The translations under genes were made by a program, and so were the position numbers. A stretch of 64,000 nt of DNA from positions 2,135,501 through 2,199,500 of the forward strand of contig NC_134765.1 in the NCBI RefSeq assembly GCF_050436995.1, read 5' to 3'. Each line of letters opens with the position of its first letter. Positions within the stretch are counted from its first letter, which is position 1. The notes beneath the pieces are model-generated. The model worked only from the letters and a program-made list of their open reading frames with translations, made no database searches and was not told where the DNA came from. This DNA comes from Anticarsia gemmatalis. Taxonomy: Eukaryota; Arthropoda; Insecta; Lepidoptera; Erebidae. Shown here piece after piece: positions 23,701 to 36,600 of the stretch.

Positions 23701-24684
23701 ATTAATAACGCGAGAACAAAACCTAATTGACATAATGACACGCCGCGTTTACAATAATGGTAGAGCCATCTATAGCTATCATTATTTTAACATAACAACA
23801 ATCATGCCTACGTATTTCACATTAACAAGATTTTAAAAACACTACCTAAACGTTTTTATTGATTCACAAATAACAATATAATTGATATATTGGTCAGTAT
23901 TGTCTCCATTAAAGTGAAATTATTGATGTAGAGTCAATGACGTTGCGTTCCAAACCGTCCGCGCAGTTTATTAGATCAGTCAGCACAACATAACATTTTT
24001 ATTGACGAAAAATGAGTGAAACGCATAATGTATAGATAGATAGAGCAGCGAAGTAACGAGTGTACTGTAGCGAGCGACATGTTTGTTTTCATACCGGTCC
24101 GAATTAACGTCGCGATTGGTTCAAAATCCATAACTGGCCTCCGAGAGCCAGGTGTCGTTCACACCGCGGCCTCGCGCCTCGTCTCGTTAATCACTCGTGT
24201 ACGCTATTGTTAAAGCGCGGCGAACAGCCATCTTTGTCAAATTACGGCGATTCAATTTTAATAATTTAATTTGTTTAGTGATAAAATTAATAATCCAATG
24301 GAACTAAACGCAGTGTTACCGACGCGTAGTGTTGTAGAATCGTGTGTATCGCTACATTCTCTTTTGTTTCACTAGTAGCTGACGCTCAGTTGAATGGATG
24401 CGATACGACTACAGCGTTAACAACCAGTCGACCATTAAAAATGATGGATGATGTCGTCTTTCGCAAAAACAGTGTTATGTGATGGTTTTAGTGAATAATA
24501 TGAAGGGTGATGCTAGTGTTTAAGTTTGAGCGTACATGCGATGAGAACTGCGTCGTAATTTGTTATACACATTGCATAAATGAGTGAAATGGCGTTGCGG
24601 AGCGCGCGGGCCCGAGCATGCGCGCCAGTTTCCTCGCACTCGCTAGGAACGCACTAAGTGTTCTTCGTTTACGAGCAAATCAAA

Positions 24685-27600
24685 ATGGGAAGGTCGAGAT
24701 TCCCAGGAAAACCACTTAAATTTCAAAACAGAAAACGGATCAGTGTTTTATCAGGAACTGTTTACCATGAGACTGCTACAGAGAATCACCCGCCAGCCCG
24801 CGGCTCTACGGCTAATGATTTTGCTGGGGAGCAAGAGGTAATGCTTATTTGCTAACATTTGTCTGTAATTTCATGTAAGTTACAAAAAAATACAAGTGTA
24901 CATAAGGAAATGTTGTGTTTACGTAATAACTAGAAGCATTCGAGGCGATAATCGCATAGCTAGAGCGTCAAGTATGTATCTACGTACTTTGACATTTGCG
25001 TGTTCCATTTCATGTCAACAAAATGTAAATTGTATAGATATTAGATTATGTTTTGTTCACAAATGATTATTTCATCGAAGTAAACATTCGTAAATTGTAT
25101 TATCAGACTTTATATTGAAGTATTTACAAACAAACAGTAAACATAAGACTCTACCTGACTCTACATAACCTTTACATACATCTAAACACATTCTTCTCAA
25201 CCTTGCTTGGAGATGTACATACTTGTATACTTATCATATGGTACATGTTCTGTAGAAGTTGCTATTATTGATTTTAATATTAACCTTGATGCAAACACAC
25301 TTTAGTTATGTCCATGTCTTTGTTTTCTATCACTGCTCAAATGACAAAAGATTTTTAATAATTTGGTTGTCACAGCATGTTACATTGTGACTTGCATTTT
25401 GTAAAAAAATAATTGTGTACAGCAACATTAAAGCTATTTATAACATTATAAATTGGTATTTTTTATACTAACACAAGAAACTATAGAAAAACTTACATCT
25501 GTTACTTTATCAAGGTTAAGTTTGGACTTGTCACACATTCTAAGACTTGTTAAACATACAGATTCTAGAATCTCTTTCTCATTAGTACATTAAATGTAAT
25601 AAGTTATATGTACATAATCCTCATGCTAGAACCTTTGAACTTTGTAGAACCCTTGAATATAGTAACAATATTTTAAAGACTTTGTACTGAATATTTCAGG
25701 AAGAAGAAAAGAAAGAAAATAACAATGAGACAGATGAGTGTAGTCAAAACAAAGTGACTGATACAACAAAGAATAAACAAGAAAATCAAGACAAAAACAC
25801 CAACGATTTGTCTAAATCTCCAGTGAGAACAAGATCACAAAACAAAATGGAGCCGGCCAAAGGTGAAAAGCCTAAACCAGTGAAGAAAACAGTCACTTTT
25901 GGTACTGTAGAAAGTTGTGAAGATATATTTTTCCCACTTAAAAAGGTCCCGATAAAACACCATGCTCCTCTTGTGCCTATCATTAAGAAGAAGTCATCAC
26001 TTAAACAAACTGAATACTCAACATTCAACAGTATTCTTAAGCCAGCTAAATTAACAGATTTAAGCTCAAAATCTAGTTCAGAACATCAAGAGGGATATCT
26101 AAGAAAGAATTTGAATCCCTTATCAAAGCCTATGAACAAGTTTTCACAATTCAGCGAGAGTCGATGTATGTCCCCACCTCCGAGAAATGCATCTCCAGTT
26201 GAAAAAGAAAGTGGAAGTTCTACTAAGTTTGTTTTGCCAATGAGAAGTGCACATTCATCAAGGGTCATCAAACCCAACAAGAGATTTATTGATGGTGAGG
26301 AGCAGTCTGCTGCTTGTAGCAGTATATCATCAGGTAAAGTTCTTAAAAAGCCAAAGTTGAAAAGATTAGTATTCAACAACTTGCCCAATGATGATGACAC
26401 ACCTGATGAAGAAGATCAGGACAAATCAAACCAAATTGAAAAAGCTAAAGACAATATGCCCTTACAATCTTTGAAGTCATCAAATCTGTTCAAAGATAAA
26501 ACAACAAATTCATTTTCAAGTCTCAGTGTGGGTACAAGAAAGTTACATGACCTATTTTCATATGAAAAAGAGCCCCCACAGGATGAGAATTCCAATTTAG
26601 AGAGTCTTGAAAAGTTGAAAACATCAGAACCTCCCAAGGAGGATAGGACCGGGCATGCTATGAGAAAGCTTATGGACATATCAGATGCAAGTAGTTCTAG
26701 TAGTACCAGTAGTGGCTCAGAGTCTGAGGATAGTTGGGACAGTGCTAGCCCCACTGGTAGTGGAGATGAAGAAGAAAAGCCTCCGCCTGCTAGCCCTGAA
26801 AAGGATAAGTCATCAGCATCACAGTTACTAAGAGGCAAAATAATTCTCAGAGAAGCGAGACTGCAGTTGAATCCACCAGCACAGTCTACATCAGCACTTG
26901 ACGGTCCATTTTCTACACATCCACAGTCATCTTGTAAGCTTTTCTACATAATTATATATGAAGATTTTTCAAAGTTGGGCAAATATTATTGTTTGTTATT
27001 CTATATTAACATTGATCTGTATTTTTCAGCTCCAAATCCCCCAACAACAGTCACATGTGGAGTTTGTGGTGCTGTTAGATTTTATAGGTTTGTTAAACAA
27101 GCTAGAAAGTTTGGAATATATTCCTGTGAATCTTGCCGCAAGTTCATATCCAAGATGTTGAAAAAGGAGAAACTGTCTCAGAAGGCTGGAACTGTTGTGA
27201 TGCAGTGTTTGAAGGGTGAAGGTTAGTAGTATTATAATTACTTCTAGATTGTGCTATTTTAGTGGTTTATACAATGAATATCATTTAACATAACTTTTTG
27301 CTTTCTTTTAGGTAATTGTCATGTGCCACCAATAGTGCGTTCACAACAGTGGAAGCTACTCCGGTGCACAAACAAAGCACGTTGTCCAGCTTGTTGGCTG
27401 AAGATGTGCCTTAAAGCCTTCCAGGTTCCACCTAACATTAGGGCAGGCCTCACAGCAATGTTGCCACCTTTCATGAGATCTGGTGTTAAGACTACTGGTG
27501 CTCTTGCACCGGCGAATCCACTAAGAATAACTACAACTAATACTACTACTACGCCTCAACCAGTGTTTGCTGCTACCAATGGTGACAGTGAGAATAACAT

Positions 27601-30600
27601 CTTTGGTGTAAAACCAGCTGCTAAGAAAGTTGAAGAAGTTGAAAAAGTGGTAGAGGTAAGCAACACAGAATTAAGCTACTATGATTTTATTCCCTTGTTT
27701 CATTTTAGATATAATAACTTCTTTTCGTATATTAATTAATATCTTTAATTTCAGGACAAAACTCCCAAAGATCGCCCAGTTGCAACAGAACCAAATGAGG
27801 AATTCAATGCAAGTAGAAAGCGACAGTTGACAAGGGTGAAAGTAAGGAAAAAAGATAAGGGCGATACTAAACAAGTGGAGGATCCTAAAAGACAGAAAGT
27901 GGAACTTAAGGGACCCAGAGTTAAACATGTATGTCGAAGTGCCTCTATTGTATTGGGTCAGCCGATCGCTACATTCCCCACGCAAGATGAGAAAGAGAAA
28001 CAGGATAAGACGCTCGACGAAGAGGGTGCTTTGTTATCTGTCGAGAAGGATGCAGATGCACCTGATCTTACTAACAGTGAATTTGAGGTCGATTCAGAGA
28101 ACAAAGCGCCACCCGTCGTACCTGACGCCGCTTTGTCTAAAGACAGCGACGTCGAGGCGCTGGCGGAGACTAAGAAGAGAAAGATAGAACAACAGATTCC
28201 TGTCAAAATACAGAGCAAGGCCGAATCCAGCGAAGACGAGACCGTCATGGATCTCGTACCTAAGAAGACTATCATGAAACCTCTAACCAACATAACGAAC
28301 GTAAGTGAACTCCTTGCGTGGCATTAGAGTCGATTTCATCGACGGTTTTATGGATAGAGTTTCAGCTATAATAATTTGTCATTTCAATTTTAGGTCCGCA
28401 GCCGGGCCCAGAAGTGCGGTCAAAATAGGCCCGAACTGATATGCGTCGACTTCTGGGAGAGCTACGACCCCGACGAGGTGTGCAGCACGGGATTCGGGCT
28501 CATCGGGACCGGATCTTTCACCGTCGCCCGGCTGTGTTTCCTCTGCGGAAGCGCCGGCAAGGAGAACGTAAGCTGAAGTTGAATAAAGCATACCCATTAA
28601 TCGATTGAGTTTCGGGATTCGTGAGTGATTATAACGTTTTGCGCTTCCGCAGATGCTGGCGTGCTCGTCGTGCTGCGAGTGGTACCACAGCTGGTGCGCG
28701 GAGGAGGCGGCGGGCGGCGGCGGATGGACGTGCGCGCGCTGCGTGTCGTGCGCGGCGTGCGCGCGGGGCGCGGCGCGCCTGCGCTGCCGGGCCTGCGCGC
28801 GCCACTACCACGCCGCCTGCCTGCCCGCCGCGCCGCCCGACCACCGCAGCGACTGGCCGCAGGTGCGACCCCTGCCCCGTCCTTATTCCTGGTTCCCCGT
28901 CTCCTCCTTGACGTTGTGCTCACTCCCCCGTTTACGTTTCCAGATATGCAGCGCGTGCCTCAAGTGCAAGAGCTGCGACAGCAGCCGCGTGAGCAAGTTC
29001 GTGGGCAGCCTGCCGTTCTGCGGGCCGTGCTTCAAGCTGCGGCAGAAGGGCAACTACTGCCCGCTCTGCCAGGCGTGCTACAGGGACAACGATTTCGATA
29101 GCAAGGTAAATATGAGACGTAGATAGTTGCGATTCTCGTTTTAACTTTGTGAACGATCTCGCTATCTGTAAAATCGCCGGTGTTATATAGGTTTCTACTT
29201 TCTATATCATAAATTAATAATAATTACTTTTTCCAGATGATGGAGTGTGGTTGGTGCGGCCGCTGGGTGCACGCGAGCTGCGAAGGTCTCTCGGGCGAAG
29301 GATACCAGCTCCTCTCGGCGCTGCCGCCGTCCATCGAGTACATTTGCTGCAAATGTATGCCGCTCGACCCTCCGTGGAGAAAAATGCTCACTGAACATCT
29401 GAAAGGCAGACTCCTGCACTTACTGAAGCTGCTAGCCAAGAATAAGAAAGCGTGTGCGCTTCTAAAATTGACGCCTCACAAGAATACGCCAGTACCGAAT
29501 AAGCCTTACCGCCTAATGTCGCCGCAAGCGATTAGGAAACTTCACTTTGATGTCGTAGATGAGTCCATGAAGACCTCAGAAACCAAAGTTTACAGAAACA
29601 CTTCGAGAGGAAGGCGAAATAATAATTTTCCGGCAAACAAATTTGACGACTCGAACACGCCACACGTATGGCAGTGTTCGTCCATATTACAGGACGTGGA
29701 TATGGAGAAAGAAGACATTCCACACACATCACATAAGGTGGTCAATCTCCAAGAGCCACTGATGCAAAACAAAGAAATATGCTTTTCTACGGGCCTCTAT
29801 GGCACTAAGACAGAATTCGAGTCTTCTTGTGTCGAAGTACACGAGAACTATACTCCACAACCAAAGTCAGAAAAAGCTACAACAATGTTGCCTACGACTG
29901 TTCATGACGACAAGTATGAGGCAATATCGGATGATGACGAACCGATGAAGGGTTTCCCTCAAGCTCGCAGTGAACAAGACCTGAGCCCGGTTGTGTTACG
30001 ACAGTCCACAGATATGAGTAACAGTGACGACTTGGACAGGGTAATATCACCATCACTACTAGACATCAAGAAGAGAGTAAACAGTGACGGCTACGTCTCT
30101 TTGAAGGACTTCAACCATGACATGAGAGAGGTCATTCAAAGAACAACAAATGATGATCTTAAGTCAATATACAAAGACTTATTCTCAGAAACATTCCCAT
30201 GGTTTGACTGTGAAAACAACTGCCTTCAACCTAATTTGGAAGTTGAGGGTGAGCAAGAAGATGCTGAATCAATGAAGGATGTTGATGTCGCTGATAATAA
30301 AGTGAAGACAGCGGTTCAATCTATAGAGCGGCCGATGGATCAAATAGTACCTAAACTTGAAGCTGACGCGGATAAGTTCGAAGAAGATTTGTTAGAGTTC
30401 TATCCAGTGGTAGATTCAAGAGTGTGTGTGCTGTGTAAAGCAACAGGCGATGGATTGCCCTCTATGGAAGGGCGACTACTTTACTGCGGTCAGAATGATT
30501 GGATACATTCCAACTGTGCCTTATGGTCAGCTGAAGTCTTTGAAGAAATTGATGGATCCCTACAAAATGTACACTCTGCAATATCTAGAGGGAAAATGAT

Positions 30601-33600
30601 CAAGTGTGCCGCTTGTGAAGTTAAAGGCGCAAGTGTAGGATGCTGCGCGAAAAATTGCAGTGAAACCTACCACTATGCGTGTGCAAGAAAGGAGAGCTGT
30701 GCTTTCATGGACGACAAGAGGGTCTTCTGCCCGACTCACGGAAAAGACGTACCGAAGAAAAGTTTGCAAAAAGATGCCGACTTTGAACTTACGAGACCAG
30801 TTTATGTAGAACTTGACAAGAAAAAGAAAAGATACAGTGAGATCACTAAAGTGCAGTTCATTTTGGGCTCACTAGCAGTCCATAGCCTTGGTAAGATAGT
30901 GCCATCAGTATCCGATTATGAAGAGTTCTTAATGCCAGTAGATTTCTCTTGTACTCGTCTATTTTGGTCTTGCAAAAAGCCCTCGAAAATAGTGAGATAT
31001 ACTATCAAAACGAAGCTTATCCTGGCAGAACCATTACCTGGTTTTGATTTTGGTGTAAACATCACGGTAGATCACACAATGGACGTCCACATTGTAGAGA
31101 GAGTAATGGCTGAAATAGGAGCATGGCATGAGAGTATTGAGACTGGCTCCAGTAAAACAGTTCTTATGCTCAAAAATGACAAGTCCCCTATTAAGTATGG
31201 AAACACTGTGACTTTAGAAGATCTTGCTGTCAAACAAGTTGTAGAACATTTACTGGACAATGTGTGCAAGCAAGAGCAACAAGATGAGGAGGAACCTCAG
31301 AACACAGCTGACCTGTTACCACCAGAAGTCAAAGATGCCATATTCGAAGACCTGAATCACGATCTTTTAGACGGCATATCTATGCAAGACATATTTCAAG
31401 ACCTGAAAAACGAGTTCTATTGTGCAATGGGCCAGTCCGATGATAAAAGTAATGATAAGTCTGATTTCCGCTCTACAGACTTCATAGATGAGCTATTGAA
31501 TTCAAGGTTTGAAACTGGAAGCAAAGAGTTAAAGAGAAGTAAATCGGAAATGCTCTTGCAGAGTCATGGTCTTAAGACTTTGACTACTGGACGAGGTCAA
31601 CAAAGGTCCAGCAGCTGGAACAATAAATTCGACACAAGTTTACTGTCTTCTACAATTAAAAGATGCAAAATGGGCAAATCATCTACAGTGACGGGCAAAC
31701 TAAGCCCTGTGCAGAGGGTAACTCTTACAGAAAATATTATCGAGAGTATAAAAGAATCTGACAGCAATACAGATAAGAAAGTAAAGGTGGAGACGTGCAC
31801 GAGCGGCGCTATTTGCGATGAAGCTCCCCATACATCGGGCATGAACTATCGTACAACATCGCCGAAACAAAAAGATGAAACCAATACTACTAAAACAGAC
31901 AAAAACGAAGGCTACTACACTGATGTTATAGACTTCTATACAAAAATCCAGTGCAGCCCTATTTCACAACTCGATGGAGCCGCTGATTGGTCAGGATCTG
32001 AAAGCACGTGTAGCTCACGGCCGGGAAGTCCTCGTGACAATGATAGTGATTTCTCACCAATACAGCAACTAGATGGTGCTGAAGATAATCATCCAGGTGA
32101 CAATGTACCGAGGGGTCAGACCAACCAGTTTTTGTACAGAGCCAGTGGAACCGAGAGCTATACAGTTACGTTTGCTGGTAATTCGATAAGCGGTCAACCT
32201 GAACTCGTAATGAGGCCTTTGGACGACGGTTCAGGGTCCAATCAAATGGAACAACCAGTGAGGTGCGACAGATGTCAGTGCACGTATAGAAACAAGGAGT
32301 CATATGACAGGCATGTCGCCTCTTGCGATATGATATCGACTAGTGAGAGTGAAAGTGAGAACCCTAAATCGCCGGAAAATAGAACGTTGACTACATTGCA
32401 AAACGCTTTTCAAGGTGCATTTGCTCAGCCAATGATAATACACGCGGGTGTCGTCAGCGGTACAGAGAATACAGTTAAAGCTGAAGGTATCGCTGCGAGG
32501 CGGACGTCAATCAACACCAGACAAATAACGATAAATGGAACTATTGTAGAGACGCCTTCACCAGGCCCGTCGAACGAAATGACTATGACAATCACAGAAC
32601 AAATGAAGTCAGGAACAGTAATATTTGACCAAAGCAAGACAACCAATGTTCAAGTGTCTGCTAATCAACAAGTATTATCTTCGCCACAAATTGTTGTGAC
32701 ACCGCAGATGTTACTACCACCTAAAACTAGTTCTGCTGGCGGTCAAAAGATAATGGCGCCACAAATAATAACACAACCGAGCATCTTGCCTTACAATATT
32801 TGCGTAAAACCAGGAAACGGAGGCGCTAATATACAACAAATCCAGGGAAATGCCGATATGGCCCAACTTCTTTCAGGATCCGGTGGTATTCAAGTTATAT
32901 CATCAAATTCAAACCAGGTGTTAACCATACCTACAAATCAACAAGGCAACATCGGCGGGATGCTACAAGGCAAGACTCAAGTTGCCAACTTCCCTAATAT
33001 GAGCGCATCATCTATTGCTCTACCAGTGAATTCCATACAGGGAATGCCAAACACCTCAATAATACAAAATATTCAGCCTATGATTCGTCCTCAAATTCAG
33101 GGTAATCCTACAATCGTAGTACCTGCGATGACTGCTCAACGATTGCAGTCACCCAACACACAACCCAAGCAACAGTTGATTTTACCTGGAGCGCCACAAA
33201 AGTCGCCCAAAAAGCAACCTGCACCGGTACAACCCAAACCGATTTTCCAAGCAAATCGTGCCAGAGGACGACCAATGCCTAAACCTACTACAATTAAGAC
33301 AAGACAAACTAAAATGGAGAAGACATTCACTGCTATTAACCAGACGCCTATTGGGCCCGGCAACACTGTAATACAGCTACAAACGAACAATCAAACGGGC
33401 CAGCCTTCAATAATAGTGCAACCAGTGGCAAATCAAAATATAATGTCAGCTTACGTAGAAGCCTTGTCACAGCAACAAAATCAAAACATGCAATACATCG
33501 CGACTATTGCACCACAAGGAGACTTCAAAACTGGACCGACACAGTTCATATCTCAAAGTGGTATAATGCCACAAACATTCCAAATACAGCAGACAGAGTC

Positions 33601-36600
33601 GGGAGGATTAGTCGCTGTACCCAGTGGCGGTATTCCTGTTCTACTACCACAAGGAAATGTTGGGATATTGCCTCAAGCAATACAACAAGGTGCTACTATT
33701 TTGCCACAAGGAGCTATTCAAACACAAGGCATTATTTCGCAAGGTCCTAATGGTCCGACGATTCTGCCTCAAGCGATACACACCCAAAATGGTACAACTA
33801 TAATACCACAAGGAACGATTCAAGGGCTGGGTCCAGGAAATATTACGTCACAGACAGCTACACTGCTTCCCAACAATACGCTACAAACGGCGGGAGCGAC
33901 CGTTGTGCCACAAAGTGGGATCGGTAATGGACAAACTACTATTATACCGAATGCTGCATTAAACGCACAAGGCAACATCATATCGCCTGCTACTGGTGCA
34001 ACTATATTACCGCAAGGAACACTCTTGCCACAGTTCTGCAACGACCAAGTGCTTCTTGGTTCAACACCGACGCTAGAGATGGTCACAGATCCGTCTGGCT
34101 GCATGTATCTTACCACCACGCAGCCTGTATACTATGGCTTGGAAACAATAGTGCAGAATACAGTGATGTCCTCGCAGCAGTTTGTGTCTACTGCAATGCC
34201 AGGAGTTCTCGCACAGAACAGCAGTTTCTCAGCTACGACCACGCAGGTGTTCCAAGCGAGCAAGATTGAACCGATAGTGGAAGTGCCAACAGGATATGTG
34301 GTAGTGAACAATGTTGGTGACAGTGTTGCTGTTTCGTCTACACCCAATGTGGTGAATGCGCAGACGGTGCAGTCATCGCCGCCATCGTTGAAGACAGTTA
34401 AGACTACAGTGCCTAATCTGACTCTACAGCCGCTGCCTGACAAGTCAGCTATGAACGTTAACAGACAGACGCCTAAAGTGATACAAATGAATCCATCTTC
34501 ATTGACAATCGGGCCACAAACAGGCGCTGGGACGATCATATCTGGACGGCAGACTGTTAATCCGATTACATCACAAATACACAGTATGACAATTTCCAGT
34601 GCGCCTCAGAACTTGCAAAGAAACATCAAACCGTGCAACGTGTCGATGTCTCCTAATGTAACACTAGTGTCGTCTACAGGACAGCCGGTCATGGCTATAT
34701 CACAGTCCATACCGAACTCGGCCACGTCCTTCTCGATGCAGTCTATACCGTTGTCGCAGCCGATAGTGTCGAGCTCTATTGCACCATCAACAAGCAAGAA
34801 TAATCTCAAGATTGAGAATTCTCACGTAATAGAGATCAGTGGTAACTTGCAGGACTCGAATTCAGCAAATATGCCAACTATAAGTGTTACACAGAGTTTG
34901 AAGTCACCCACGCCTTGGAGGCAAATAAATACGTCCAATAATGCTAACATGGAGAACAAATTAGAGCTGCAAAACATGACAGTGAAGCAAACCAATGTTA
35001 ATACATCGTCAATGAACATCCAAAGTAATTCCTCAATGAATATTACCGGAAGGAATCATCCAAATAACGATCACGACAAAGTGAACCAAAATTGCTTGAT
35101 ACAGATGCCCAATAACTCGATGTCTGGTGTAAATATGCACTCTCACCAGTTTGAACAAAGCCTTAACGTGAGCCACCATTCGTCATCACACTCAACAACA
35201 AACAACGTGATCCAAATTACTGCTGGAAACATTTATCCGCCGTCTTCAGTAATGAATAGTAATTTCGATGCGGACACTTCGTTAAAACTAAGCAAAATCA
35301 ATGCTTTGTCTAAAACGGAAGGAGGACATTTGAACTTCTCTCAAGAAATCATGGCATCTCACTCGCAACAACACGCGAAAAATGATAACACCTTCCAAAA
35401 TATGGGCACTGTTGATAACAAGCACAATACAGACAGTTTATCTAATCAGATGAATAGTCATAAACTGAGCAACTGTCAGATGTCGGGCAATATCAGTAAT
35501 ACTCCGGCGATTAGCATCATTCCGCACAATGTAATGCGGCCGCAGTTACAGAACAATCAGAATACCATCTCTATGACAAATAACCAGAATCAAATGTGTT
35601 CTATACCGAATAGTTCTTCTCACGGACAAGTACAACTCTTAAACTCAGGCAACAGTTCAATGCAATCTATGAACATGTCTTGTCAAGAAAGTTCAAATAA
35701 CAGGATGAACATCTCTGTATCAAGTGATAATAACAGCATGCAGTCAAGTCAACAGCATGACATGTCTAGTTCCATGAATACGTCGAATATGTCACATGGC
35801 AACAACATTCAGATGATGTCTCATGATAACAATCAATTAACAACTCCTAATCAGATCCATATAATGAATGGTCAGATCCAGCACAATAGACAGATGGACA
35901 ATAATCAGTTGCAGCAGTTGAATCAATCGACACCTAGTCGGTCTTTCCATGATAATATTATGGGTGGGCAACAAAACCACAACCAGTCAAATATGCTGTC
36001 TAACCGCAGCACTCCTGACAATAATAGCATAATGAACCAGTCCATGAATATCCACAATATGGGATCAAACAATCACAACATGAATCGATCTGATTTAAGT
36101 GAACTAAATCACATGCACATGCAGCAACCAATGTCTAACATGAACATGCAAAACAACAGGATGATGATGGAGAGCATGCAGTCTCACAGCATGAGCAATA
36201 TGAATCACACTATACACTCTAATAGATCTATGGATAACATGCATAACCAACAATTGCACAATATGCAACAATTGAATCATCACAACAACACTCGAGGACA
36301 GATGGACAACAGTATGCATGTTAATCAACAAATATCAATGCAACAGAACAGACAAATGGAGAATGTGGGCCTCCACCACCAACATCAAATGTCGAATGTC
36401 ATGCAAATCCAAAATAATCGCCAGCATGTTGACAATAATATCATGAATATGCACCCACATGTTCCCAATCAAATGCATAACCGACAAATGGATAATAACA
36501 TGCATATGCATCATATGTCGGGTAGTGCCCCAAATATTAATTTGGGCAGCCAGATGGATAACTCTGGCGCGATGCCAAACATTCACGGGAATAGATACGA

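Larger units (their letters stand above)
18281..24684. other. Long gap between dUTPase and trithorax with repeats and trithorax upstream region
   Basis: About 6.4 kb without a gene I can support. It contains Helitron-like elements at 19333-19519 and about 19900-20764, a GC-rich inverted repeat at 20448-20487, and a less AT-rich stretch with an unassigned open frame at 21766-22116. The last few hundred bases before 24685 become GC-rich (about 24590-24650) and should hold the trithorax promoter and 5' UTR. Confidence 0.6.

Noticed and set aside
28597..28923. Arg/Ala-rich frames on both strands over the GC-rich PHD exon
   Set aside because: GC-rich sequence lacks stops in every frame; only the frame encoding the PHD cysteines joins its neighbours in phase.
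36104..36586. Long minus-strand frames opposite the Asn/Met-rich tract of trithorax
   Set aside because: They are Ile/Val/His-rich mirror images of the repeat codons and have no family character of their own.
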